Below are positions 18,094 to 25,523 of a stretch of 64,000 nucleotides of DNA, piece after piece. Source of the DNA: Nitrobacteraceae bacterium AZCC 2146 (GTDB lineage Bacteria; Pseudomonadota; Alphaproteobacteria; Rhizobiales; Xanthobacteraceae). Every line of letters starts with the position of its first letter. The stretch's first letter is position 1. The stretch is from assembly GCA_036924855.1 (NCBI GenBank), contig JBAGRP010000001.1, forward strand, positions 5,320,001 through 5,384,000, given 5' to 3'. A program made the translations under genes and the position numbers. Below the pieces are notes generated by a model, which was not told where the DNA came from, ran no database searches, and saw nothing but the letters and a program-made list of their open reading frames with translations.

Positions 18094-18135
18094 ACATCCG
18101 AGAAAACCCTGGGCCCAGGGGATGGATGTTCCGAT
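18094..18135 (-). promoter_or_regulatory. conserved upstream block, copy 2 (before DUF1269 gene)
   Basis: Read toward the gene it contains ATCGGAACAT, GGGCCCAGGGTTTTC and TCGGATG, aligning with 13470-13510 with one extra base. The AGCCCGCAAC word at 18072 is also shared. Since the two downstream genes are unrelated membrane stress proteins, conservation of the non-coding block points to a common regulator. Confidence 0.5.
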
Positions 18136-18145
18136 GGTTCGGCTT

Positions 18146-18178
18146 GGGAAAATCCTAGTCCTCGACTAGGTAGTTCCC
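18146..18178. promoter_or_regulatory. extended perfect dyad, probable regulator binding site
   Basis: The dyad is GGGAA-3-CCTAGTC-3-GACTAGG-3-TTCCC, with every arm perfectly complementary. It sits between the DUF1269 gene and the second APC remnant, about 100 bases before the latter's ATG. A half-site CCTAGTG recurs in the promoter region of the histidine kinase gene at about 18950. The symmetry suits a NarL/LuxR-type dimer, but that link is inference. Confidence 0.5.
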
Positions 18179-18278
18179 TAATAGGCCGCCCCCCGTAAGC
18201 GGCGCATGATCGGCTGAAGCCTTTCCTCAATCGGCAACCGCTCTGGCAGTCCATCTGCCCGCGGCTCGGGGCCTTCAG

Positions 18279-18755
18279 ATGACGACGGCGCCAGTGATTC
18301 AAAAGCTTTCGTTCTTCGCGCTGACCGCGATGGTGGTCGGATCCATGGTCGGTTCGGGCATTTTCTCATTGCCCTGAACCTTCGGCATCGCAACCGGTCC
18401 GTTCGGCGCGGTCTTCGCCTGGTGCACCGCCCGGGGCGGCATGCATGCTCTGGCAAGGGTGTTTCAGGCGCTGGCGGAACTAAACCCCGATCTCGATGCC
18501 GGTGTCTATGCCTACGCGAAGGCGGGGTTCGCCAGCGTCTATTCGCGCTACGCCAAAGAGCGCTCGCATGTCGGCGCTGCGACGGTCCTGGGCGGTCGAT
18601 GTGATCACCATCGTTGGCGCAGAGCTGGGGCGGGGCCGGGGAGGCGGTCATTGCATGACCTGCCCGATCATAAGGACGCGGTGGATTACCAGGCTGATCG
18701 CGTGAACCCGGCCGTGACGACCAGCGCGTCACGGCCGCCCGCGATTCTTGGATGA
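18279..18755 (+). pseudogene. APC-superfamily antiporter remnant with in-frame stop
   Basis: The start MTTAPVIQKLSFFALTAMVVGSMVGSGIFSLP is a classical APC antiporter N-terminus. TGA at 18375-18377 interrupts it, and the same frame continues [47 protein letters not shown], which is still family-like. After that the similarity is lost and the rest of the roughly 480-residue protein is absent. It is a second, independent copy of the type of gene broken at 15558. Confidence 0.75.
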
Positions 18756-19060
18756 CGTCCGATCGTGTGGCAGCGAAGACGTGCTTCCGCAAGCATTTCG
18801 CGAAATCCGTCCGGCGTAGTTTTAGTATCTGTTACATCGCATTTGAGTTTTGCTGCCAGAATAAATTGGCACAAACTGTATATTCGCGCCTCGCGGGTTC
18901 CATCTCACAAATTCGAGATTTCAATCCGATAAGAATACGACCTAGTGGTGTGATTCATCCAACGGTGTACAATCGAAGGACCCCAAGGGCGCGCGTCTTC
19001 TGATCCGGTGCTGGATGCCTGCCGGCGGAGCAGGGAGGAGAGCCTCGATCCTGAGTTTCA
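18756..19060. other. AT-richer intergenic region before the histidine kinase gene
   Basis: About 305 bases with noticeably lower GC around 18815-18960. It contains the half-site CCTAGTG near 18950 and a strong purine tract GCAGGGAGGAGAG near 19030, the latter about 30 bases before the kinase start. No ORF with coding character is seen. It probably holds the kinase promoter. Confidence 0.4.
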
Positions 19061-20287
19061 ATGTCAGGAGTTGCCGGAGAAGAGGGAGCGCGTGCCGTGA
19101 AGCTACATAGCTCCGCCTGTGAGTCGAATCGAACCAGCGTCAGACAATGGCTTCGAATTGGTTCGGAGGAAACGAGCGATCGGCTCTACTGGATGTTTTC
19201 AGCAGATCTGCTCTTCGCAGTACGCCCTTCGCACGGAGGGCGCTTCATGTACGAGGGCATCAATCCGGCGTTCGAGTCTGTTCTCGGCATCTCGTCGGAA
19301 GATATCTGGGAGATGGACGTCTCCTACTGCATGAGCAGAGACGACGCAAAATCCGTCTGCGAAGCCCTTCGAGCGTGTCTTGGAGAAGGAGCGGAGGTCA
19401 GAATTCGCCATCGCCTTGCACTGGGCAGTGCGCGACGAAATATGGAGACGACCATCGTTCCGATCGTCGATCCGGCCGCCGGTCGCGTTGTCCGTTTGAT
19501 TGGCAGCCACCGTGCCGCGCGCAAGGGTCCTTTCGAGAACGTTACCGAGGGGATGGACGACGTGCGCATGAGTGTCAGCCTGGTTTCCATTCAGGAGGAC
19601 ATCCAGCAGCGGATTGCGTCAGATCTCCACGATTCGACCTGTCAGCACTTGATTGCTGCAAGCCTCGGTCTGATGCGAATCCGGACCAGCCTCGGCGACC
19701 CCGCCGGTGCCGAGCGGCTTTGCGATGACATCGATGCGTCGATTGATGAAGCGCTCAGGGAAATCCGTGCCTTTGCCTACCTGCTACACCCGCAGAATCT
19801 AACGATCGATGGCTTGAAGGCCACGATCGAGAATTACGCCGAGGGATTTGCGGTGCGCACGTCGTTGCGGGTCACGACCAGAATCGCGTCCGAGATCGAT
19901 CGATTGCCTTACGAGACGCAGCGCTCATTGTTGCGGGTCATTCAGGAAGCCCTCACGAACGTGTTTCGACATGCGAAGGCGACGGAGGTGAGAATCGATA
20001 TTGACGCAACAAACGACCATTTTCGGCTGACGATCAGCGACGATGGACGTGGCCTTTCGGTTGACCCCGCGAGGCCCGGCGCGAAGGCGATATCGATCGG
20101 AGTCGGAATTCCCGCGATGAGAGCGAGGCTACAGGAGATCGGAGGCACGCTCGATATCCGGTCCGATCCGGCCGTGCGGCATTCCGGCACCGTTTTATGC
20201 GCCGTGTTCCCGCATGGTCTTGCTGCGAATAAGCGCAACCGGCGAAGGGCCGCAACGGTCATGGGGGGCAACGCAGGCACAAAATGA
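19061..20287 (+). CDS. PAS-containing sensor histidine kinase, NarX/HisKA_3 type
   Basis: A 408-residue cytoplasmic kinase. A PAS-like sensor region covers about 40-150 (YEGINPAFESVLGISSEDIWEMD). The HisKA_3 dimerisation/phosphoacceptor is QRIASDLHDSTCQHLIAASLGL with His190, and the ATPase domain has EALTNVFRHAKATEVRI (N box), DDGRGL and GVGIPAMRARLQEIGGTL. No membrane segment is visible, so it senses an internal signal. It is followed by two NarL-type response regulators on the same strand, its likely partners. Start ATG 19061 is the first in frame; later starts are possible. Confidence 0.9.
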   Translation: MSGVAGEEGARAVKLHSSACESNRTSVRQWLRIGSEETSDRLYWMFSADLLFAVRPSHGGRFMYEGINPAFESVLGISSEDIWEMDVSYCMSRDDAKSVCEALRACLGEGAEVRIRHRLALGSARRNMETTIVPIVDPAAGRVVRLIGSHRAARKGPFENVTEGMDDVRMSVSLVSIQEDIQQRIASDLHDSTCQHLIAASLGLMRIRTSLGDPAGAERLCDDIDASIDEALREIRAFAYLLHPQNLTIDGLKATIENYAEGFAVRTSLRVTTRIASEIDRLPYETQRSLLRVIQEALTNVFRHAKATEVRIDIDATNDHFRLTISDDGRGLSVDPARPGAKAISIGVGIPAMRARLQEIGGTLDIRSDPAVRHSGTVLCAVFPHGLAANKRNRRRAATVMGGNAGTK

Positions 20288-20382
20288 AAAACACTACTCA
20301 CCGGCGGCAAGCGGAAATGTCTCATCCGTTTCAGGCGTCCCAGCGCCGAGCCGCCGTGTAAACGACGTTGGAGTGTTCTGCC

Positions 20383-21009
20383 ATGAAACGGTTTCTTATC
20401 GCTGATGATCACGAAGCGGTGCGATCGGGTTTGCGAGCCATGCTCGAACAACGGGCGGATTGGGAAGTGGTGGCCGAGGCCAATGACGGCGGCAAGGCGG
20501 TGGCCGCTGCAATCGAGAGCCGGCCTCATGTCGCGATCGTCGACTTCTCCATGCCGCGAATGACGGGAGTGGAGGTCGCTCGGAGCATCCGGGACTATCC
20601 GCTGCAGACGGAGGTGCTGATTTTCACGGTCCACAACTCCAGCTTGCTCGCCCAGCAGGCGTTTGAGGCCGGCGCACGCGCGTTCCTGGTGAAGTCGGAC
20701 GCGAACAAGCTGCTGTTGACCGCGGTCGAGTCGCTTCTGCTGCACAGGCCGTTCTGTACCAGAAGCTGCCGAAGTGAGTTGGATCACGGATCGGGCGATC
20801 GAGACGGATACCACGAGCTGACGCCGCGCGAGCAAATCGTCGTCAAGCTGGTTGCGGAGGGTTACAGCAACAAGGGCATCAGCGCCATCCTGAACCTCAG
20901 CGTCAAGACGACCGAGTCGCATCGGGCGGCCGCGATGCGCAAGCTGGACGTGAATTCAACCGCGGGGCTGGTCCGATACGCGGTTCGGGCGAGGCTGGTC
21001 GAGGCATGA
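20383..21009 (+). CDS. NarL/FixJ-type LuxR-family response regulator (first copy)
   Basis: A 208-residue two-domain regulator. The receiver domain has the acidic pocket ADDHE at 7-11, phospho-acceptor Asp54 in IVDFSMP and the conserved Lys in FLVKSD. The C-terminal LuxR helix-turn-helix is LTPREQIVVKLVAEGYSNKGISAILNLSVKTTESHRAAAMRKL. ATG 20383 starts the canonical receiver. It is 95 bases after the kinase gene and paralogous to the next gene. Confidence 0.93.
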   Translation: MKRFLIADDHEAVRSGLRAMLEQRADWEVVAEANDGGKAVAAAIESRPHVAIVDFSMPRMTGVEVARSIRDYPLQTEVLIFTVHNSSLLAQQAFEAGARAFLVKSDANKLLLTAVESLLLHRPFCTRSCRSELDHGSGDRDGYHELTPREQIVVKLVAEGYSNKGISAILNLSVKTTESHRAAAMRKLDVNSTAGLVRYAVRARLVEA

Positions 21010-21172
21010 CGATGACTGAGCGGGCTGCGGTCAAGTCAGTACATTTGCCGGGAGACTTCGGGGGTTTGTGGGATAACCCTTCCAACCGCGATCAGTATGA
21101 TCATCCGACTTTGCTGCCGGTCACCTCCGCCGATTGCTTGAAGGTTCGGTGCCGACATACGGGAACGACGCC

Positions 21173-21808
21173 GTGAAACGCATCGTGATTGCGGATGATC
21201 ATGAAGTCGTGCGTTCCGGGCTTCGCGCGATCGTTGAAACGCGCTCCAACTGGATCGTAAGCGGAGAAGCGACCAATGGCGAGCAGGCCGTCGCGTTGAC
21301 CCTGGAAACCAGGCCGGACATTGTGATCGTCGACTATTCCATGCCCATCATGAACGGATTGGAGGTCACTCGCCGCCTCAGGGCGCTCCATCTGTGCACT
21401 GAAGTATTGATCCTGACGATGCACGAAAGCGAGGAACTGCTGACGGAAGCCGTTCTGGCGGGCGTCCGTGGCTTCCTGTTCAAGTCGGATGCCCGGAAGC
21501 ACCTTATTTCTGCGATCGAAGCCTTGCTCGACGGCAGGCCCTACTTCACCAGCGTCCTGCTGGAGAAGCTTCTCCACGACTACCAGGTCAACAAGCAGAA
21601 TAAATCGGACATGCTGCTGACGTCACGCGAGCAGAGCGTGGTTCAGCTTATTGCGGAGGGACATACCAACCGATCGATAAGCGCCGTCTTGAAGGTGAGT
21701 GTGAAGACCGTCGAGACCCATCGCGCGTCGGCCATGCGCAAGCTCGGGATGTCGTCGACGGCAGAGCTGGTCCGCTATGCCATCCGCAAGAGATTGGTTG
21801 CGCCCTGA
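21173..21808 (+). CDS. NarL/FixJ-type LuxR-family response regulator (second copy)
   Basis: A 211-residue paralogue of the preceding regulator: ADDHE at 7-11, Asp54 in IVDYSMP, Lys in FLFKSD, and HTH LTSREQSVVQLIAEGHTNRSISAVLKVSVKTVETHRASAMRKL. The GTG at 21173 is chosen because the receiver domain begins there with KRIVIADDHE, the same start as its twin; an upstream TTG would add 13 non-homologous residues. Divergence in the linker and recognition helix suggests different DNA targets. Confidence 0.92.
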   Translation: MKRIVIADDHEVVRSGLRAIVETRSNWIVSGEATNGEQAVALTLETRPDIVIVDYSMPIMNGLEVTRRLRALHLCTEVLILTMHESEELLTEAVLAGVRGFLFKSDARKHLISAIEALLDGRPYFTSVLLEKLLHDYQVNKQNKSDMLLTSREQSVVQLIAEGHTNRSISAVLKVSVKTVETHRASAMRKLGMSSTAELVRYAIRKRLVAP

Positions 21809-22044
21809 AATACTCCTCAGCTATGGATTTCCACCGTCTTAATCTGAATGGACGGTGTGCAGATCCATAAGCTGCTCGATACTGGGTATGCCGCGGTTGT
21901 CGCAAATTAGTCGACGCCAATCGGAGAGGCCGCCGACATCGAACGAACCGGCAAGGCGCTCGCCGCCGAACACGGATCGCAATGGCGTCCCGCTGTTCCC
22001 GGCAACTACGTGCGGCGCCGGTACACAGGACCGGCGATTGTGCT

Positions 22045-23049
22045 ATGAGCGACATTGCTCCAGTCCCATGGCGACATTCCTTCATGCACCCGCCCCACCG
22101 CGTTGGCTTTCTGCTGATCGATGAATTCGCGCTGATGTCGTTCGCATCGGCGATCGAGCCGCTGCGCGCCGCCAACATCCTGGCCGGCAAACGACTTTAT
22201 CAGTGGCTGCATATTTCGACCGGCGCCAAGGCGATCCTGGCGTCGAACGGGTTGTCGGTGGCCTCCGATCACACCGTTGCGGATCAGGTCCGCTACGACA
22301 CGGTGCTGGTCTGCGCCGGTGGCAATCCCGCGGCGTTCGACGACGCGAAAACACTGGCGTGGCTGCGGCGGCTGGCGCGATCCGGCTGCGCCATCGGCGG
22401 CGTCTCCGGCGGGCCGTTCATTCTGGCCAAGGCCGGCATTCTCAACGGCGTGCGCTGCACGATCCATTGGGAACATCTCGCGGCCTTTACCGAAGCGTTT
22501 CCGCAGATCGAGCCGACGCGGACTTTGTTCGAGATCGACGGCGACAGATTGACCTGCGGGGGTGGCGTCGCAGCGCTGGACATGATGCATGCGATCATCC
22601 GCCGGGATCATGGCCAGGCGCTGGCAGCGAAAGTGAGCGACTGGTTTCTGCAGACGGCCGTGCGGCTCGGCGACGACAAGCAGCGCATTTCACTTCGCGA
22701 GCGAATCGGCACCAGCAATCGCGGCGTGCTGGCGGCAATCGCCATGATGGAGCGCCAACTCGCCAGCCCCGCGCCGCGGAGCGAGCTGGCGAAGGCGGCG
22801 GGCGTCTCGATCCGCCAGCTCGAGCGGCTGTTCGCTGGACATCTCGGTGTCAGCATCGAACAACATTACTTGTCGCTGCGGCTGGCCAAGGCGCGGGCGC
22901 TGCTGCGGCAGACCGGCCTGCCGGTGTTGGAAGTCGGCGCGGAATGTGGATTTTCCGGCGCTAGCCATTTCGCGCGGGTGTACCGGCGGGTGTACGGCAT
23001 CTCGCCGTCGCAGGACCGGATGCCGGCGAAGACGGGCCGTAAACGCTAG
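22045..23049 (+). CDS. glxA: GlxA family (DJ-1/PfpI plus AraC) transcriptional regulator
   Basis: A 334-residue regulator: N-terminal class I glutamine-amidotransferase-like domain (VGFLLIDEFALMSFASAIEPLRAANIL, GGVSGGPFILAKAGIL) and two C-terminal AraC helix-turn-helix motifs (SELAKAAGVSIRQLERLFAGHLG; GLPVLEVGAECGFSGASHFARVYRRVYGISPS). This architecture is GlxA, the regulator named from rhizobial glxABCD. It lies about 900 bases upstream of glxBCD with the XRE-cupin gene between, supporting the assignment. ATG 22045 begins the protein before the conserved domain. Confidence 0.85.
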   Translation: MSDIAPVPWRHSFMHPPHRVGFLLIDEFALMSFASAIEPLRAANILAGKRLYQWLHISTGAKAILASNGLSVASDHTVADQVRYDTVLVCAGGNPAAFDDAKTLAWLRRLARSGCAIGGVSGGPFILAKAGILNGVRCTIHWEHLAAFTEAFPQIEPTRTLFEIDGDRLTCGGGVAALDMMHAIIRRDHGQALAAKVSDWFLQTAVRLGDDKQRISLRERIGTSNRGVLAAIAMMERQLASPAPRSELAKAAGVSIRQLERLFAGHLGVSIEQHYLSLRLAKARALLRQTGLPVLEVGAECGFSGASHFARVYRRVYGISPSQDRMPAKTGRKR

Positions 23050-23131
23050 CGTCATTGCGAGCGAAGCGAAGCAATCCAGAAGCATCAAGCGAAGACTGGA
23101 TTGCTTCGTCGCTACGCTCCTCGCAATGACG
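23050..23131. repeat. REP element, type A
   Basis: The sequence runs CGTCATTGCGAGCGAAGCG, AAGCAATCCAG, a short centre, CTGGATTGCTTCGTCGC and CTCGCAATGACG, forming a long imperfect hairpin. It lies directly after the glxA-like stop and between convergent genes, where it may end transcripts from both sides. Confidence 0.88.
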
Positions 23132-23137
23132 AAACAA

Positions 23138-23788
23138 TCAGCTGCGGCGCGGATAGATGATGACGGAAAGATAGGTCATCGGCGCCTTCACCAGTTCTTC
23201 CGGCCCATGGCGGGCGGCGGCGTCGAAGAACAGCGTGTCGCCGGGCTCCATCAGATAGGTCTGGTCGGCGTGGCGATAGCGCACCTTGCCGGACAGCATG
23301 TAGATCATCTCGACGCCGGCATGGCGGAAATTGGTATAGGCCTCGGCGTCCTCGTTCAGCGTAATCAGATAGGGCTCGACGCCGAGTTCGCCATGAATGG
23401 AGTGGCCGAGCAGATTGTAGTGGTGCCCGGACTTGGTGCCACGACGCTCGATGTTGACGCCGGAGCCGGCCTTGACGAAAGAGCAGTCGCGGCGCTCTTC
23501 GGTCTCGCGAAAGAAGCGGCTGATCGGCACGTTCAGCGCCTTCGAAAGCGCGCTCAGCGTCGCCAGCGACGCCGAGATGCTGCCGTTTTCGATCTTCGAC
23601 AGCATGCCGGTGGAAATCCCGGCGGAAGTGCCGAGTTCAGCGACGGTCAGCTCCAGCTCCTTGCGCAGCTTTCGGACTTCGTTGCCGATCTGCGATTCCA
23701 GCGAACTGCTGATTTCCGCCGGGGCGTTGGAGCCGGTGAGCAGATCTTCAATTTGGCGGGTCTTCGGTTTTTTCGGCTTGGCTTTCAC
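23138..23788 (-). CDS. XRE-family regulator with C-terminal cupin domain
   Basis: A 216-residue repressor-like protein: basic N-terminus, helix-turn-helix at about 45-95 (VRKLRKELELTVAELGTSAGISTGMLSKIENGSISASLATLSALSKAL), then a cupin_2 sensor domain (HAGVEMIYMLSGKVRYRHADQTYLMEPGDTLFFDAAARHGPEEL). The GTG at 23788 is the best in-frame start, though its ribosome site is weak. It is divergent from glxB, and the region between holds a perfect TTTCTT/AAGAAA dyad, suggesting self-control and control of the glx operon. Cupin-XRE proteins often sense small amines or amino acids. Confidence 0.88.
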   Translation of the reverse strand: MKAKPKKPKTRQIEDLLTGSNAPAEISSSLESQIGNEVRKLRKELELTVAELGTSAGISTGMLSKIENGSISASLATLSALSKALNVPISRFFRETEERRDCSFVKAGSGVNIERRGTKSGHHYNLLGHSIHGELGVEPYLITLNEDAEAYTNFRHAGVEMIYMLSGKVRYRHADQTYLMEPGDTLFFDAAARHGPEELVKAPMTYLSVIIYPRRS

Positions 23789-23848
23789 GAGGGCTGCTTT
23801 CTGCGGGCGACGTCGGCCCGACCATAGCACTTCCGGCGAGAATGCATA

Positions 23849-23863
23849 TTTCTTCTCAAGAAA
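23849..23863. promoter_or_regulatory. inverted repeat, candidate operator of the XRE-cupin regulator
   Basis: Perfect dyad TTTCTT-CTC-AAGAAA inside an AT-rich island (ATATTTCTT..AAGAAAATATAT) in an otherwise GC-rich divergent spacer. A TTGACA hexamer at 23880-23885 lies just downstream on the glxB side, although no good -10 follows at normal spacing. Location between regulator and target operon is the main support. Confidence 0.5.
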
Positions 23864-23943
23864 ATATATTTCCCTCCAATTGACAAGCCCTGCCCGCCTC
23901 ATGCAAGGTATTTTGGAAGTTCAACGTCAGGGAAGTCGACGCC

Positions 23944-24837
23944 ATGTGCGGCATTGCCGGTCTGTTTCTGAAGGATAGCAAGCTTGCCCCCGAACTCGGC
24001 GGGCTGCTGTCGGGCATGCTGGCTGCGCTGAGCGACCGCGGGCCGGATTCCGCAGGCTTTGCGGTCTATGGTGACGGCGAGTCGGGGCAGATCAAGCTGA
24101 CGCTGCGCGCGGCACCGTCCTTCGACTTCGTGGAATTGATGGCAGTGCTCGGCAAAATTGCCGGCGCGCCGCTCACCTATCAGGTTTACGACACCCATGC
24201 GGTGGTCAGCATTCCCCTTGATCGCGAGGTTGCGGTGGCCACGGCGTTGGCCAGCAACAGCGCCGTCGATGTCGTCGCCCGCGGCAAGCGCATGGCTGTC
24301 TTCAAGGAGGTTGGGCTGCCCGCCGATGTCGCCAAACGCTTCGGCCTCAACGCCATGACCGGCACCCACGCAGTGGGCCATACCCGCATGGCGACGGAGT
24401 CGGCGGTGACTACGAACGGTGCGCATCCCTTCACCACCGGCACCGATCAGTGCCTGGTGCACAACGGTTCGCTGTCGAATCACAATGACGTACGCCGCGA
24501 CCTGATCCGGCGAGGCATGGCGTTCCGCACCGAAAACGATTCCGAGGTGGCCGCCGGCTATCTCAGTGCGCAGATGAGCGAAGGCGCCTCGCTGCAGGAA
24601 GCGATGACGTCGTCGCTGTCGGCGCTCGATGGCTTCTACACTTTTGTCATCGGCACCGAGACCGGCTTTGGCGTGCTGCGCGATCCCATCGCCTGTAAGC
24701 CTGCTGTGATGGCGGAGACCGATCGCTGGGTGGCGTTCGGCACTGAATATCGAGCATTGGTCGATCTGCCCGGCATCGATGGCGCAAAGGTGTGGGAGCC
24801 GGAGCCTGCCAAGGTCTATCTGTGGGAGCGGCACTGA
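23944..24837 (+). CDS. glxB: class II glutamine amidotransferase (GlxB / MgsA-like)
   Basis: A 297-residue Ntn-type glutaminase: catalytic Cys2 after Met removal (MCGIAGLFLKD), GPDSAGFAVYG, GHTRMATESAVTTNGAHPF, and HNGSLSNHNDVRR, which bind and hydrolyse glutamine to release ammonia. This is the stand-alone equivalent of the N-terminal domain of glutamate synthase. It overlaps the next gene by one base (TGATG). The family covers both GlxB and the A subunit of N-methylglutamate synthase. Confidence 0.88.
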   Translation: MCGIAGLFLKDSKLAPELGGLLSGMLAALSDRGPDSAGFAVYGDGESGQIKLTLRAAPSFDFVELMAVLGKIAGAPLTYQVYDTHAVVSIPLDREVAVATALASNSAVDVVARGKRMAVFKEVGLPADVAKRFGLNAMTGTHAVGHTRMATESAVTTNGAHPFTTGTDQCLVHNGSLSNHNDVRRDLIRRGMAFRTENDSEVAAGYLSAQMSEGASLQEAMTSSLSALDGFYTFVIGTETGFGVLRDPIACKPAVMAETDRWVAFGTEYRALVDLPGIDGAKVWEPEPAKVYLWERH

Positions 24838-25523
24838 TGCCTGTTGTCGATCTCGCACATTCGTCGCTGCGCGACCTCAATGGCGCGCTGCATGCGCTGA
24901 CGCCCGACACTAACGAGACGCACTGGACGGTCATCAATCCGCGCGGCCAGCACAATATCGCCGTCGGCCTGGATGCGCCCGTCGAGGTCGAGGTCGAGGG
25001 GCATGTCGGCTATTACTGCGCCGGGATGAACAAGCAGGCGCGCGTCACCGTGCGCGGCAATGCCGGCCAGGGCATCGCCGAGAACATGATGTCTGGCAAA
25101 GTGCATGTCACCGGCGACGCCTCGCAGGCGGCGGGCGCCAGCGGCAATGGCGGGTTGCTGGTGATCGACGGCAATGCCTCGGCGCGCTGCGGCATTTCGA
25201 TGAAGGGTATCGACATCGTCGTCAAAGGCTCGGTCGGCCATCTCTCTGCCTTCATGGCGCAGGCCGGCAATTTCGTCGTGCTCGGCGACGCCGGCGAGGC
25301 GCTCGGCGATTCCATCTACGAGGCGCATCTCTATGTGCGGGGCACGGTGGCCAGCCTCGGCGCCGACTGCATCGAAAAGCCGCTCGGCGAAGAACATAAG
25401 ACCGAACTGAAGCGTCTGCTCAGCGAGGCTGGCATCGACGACGTCGATACCAGCGAATTCAAGCGCTACGGCTCGTCGCGAAAACTCTATCATTTCCACA
25501 TCGACAACGTCGGATCGTACTGA
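24837..25523 (+). CDS. glxC: GXGXG-domain protein (GlxC / MgsB-like)
   Basis: A 228-residue protein built of the right-handed beta-helix of glutamate-synthase C-termini: repeated VEVEGHVGYYCAGMN, VTVRGNAGQGIAENMMSGKVHVTGDASQAAG, LLVIDGNASARCGISMKG, VLGDAGEALGDSIYEAHLYVRGTV. It serves as a scaffold linking glutaminase and synthase parts. It starts at ATG 24837 and overlaps both neighbours by one base, so the three subunits are made together. Confidence 0.88.
   Translation: MPVVDLAHSSLRDLNGALHALTPDTNETHWTVINPRGQHNIAVGLDAPVEVEVEGHVGYYCAGMNKQARVTVRGNAGQGIAENMMSGKVHVTGDASQAAGASGNGGLLVIDGNASARCGISMKGIDIVVKGSVGHLSAFMAQAGNFVVLGDAGEALGDSIYEAHLYVRGTVASLGADCIEKPLGEEHKTELKRLLSEAGIDDVDTSEFKRYGSSRKLYHFHIDNVGSY

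Noticed and set aside
13470..18135. EcfG promoters in the shared upstream blocks
   Set aside because: GGAA[C/T] is present but GTTT lies 20 bases away, outside the 16-17 spacing, and the CGTT form is absent.
18178..18792. 204-codon minus-strand open frame over the APC remnant
   Set aside because: Antisense to recognisable APC sequence and Arg/Pro-rich without motifs.
18800..19060. FixK/FNR box before the histidine kinase gene
   Set aside because: No TTGAT-N4-ATCAA or close variant is seen.
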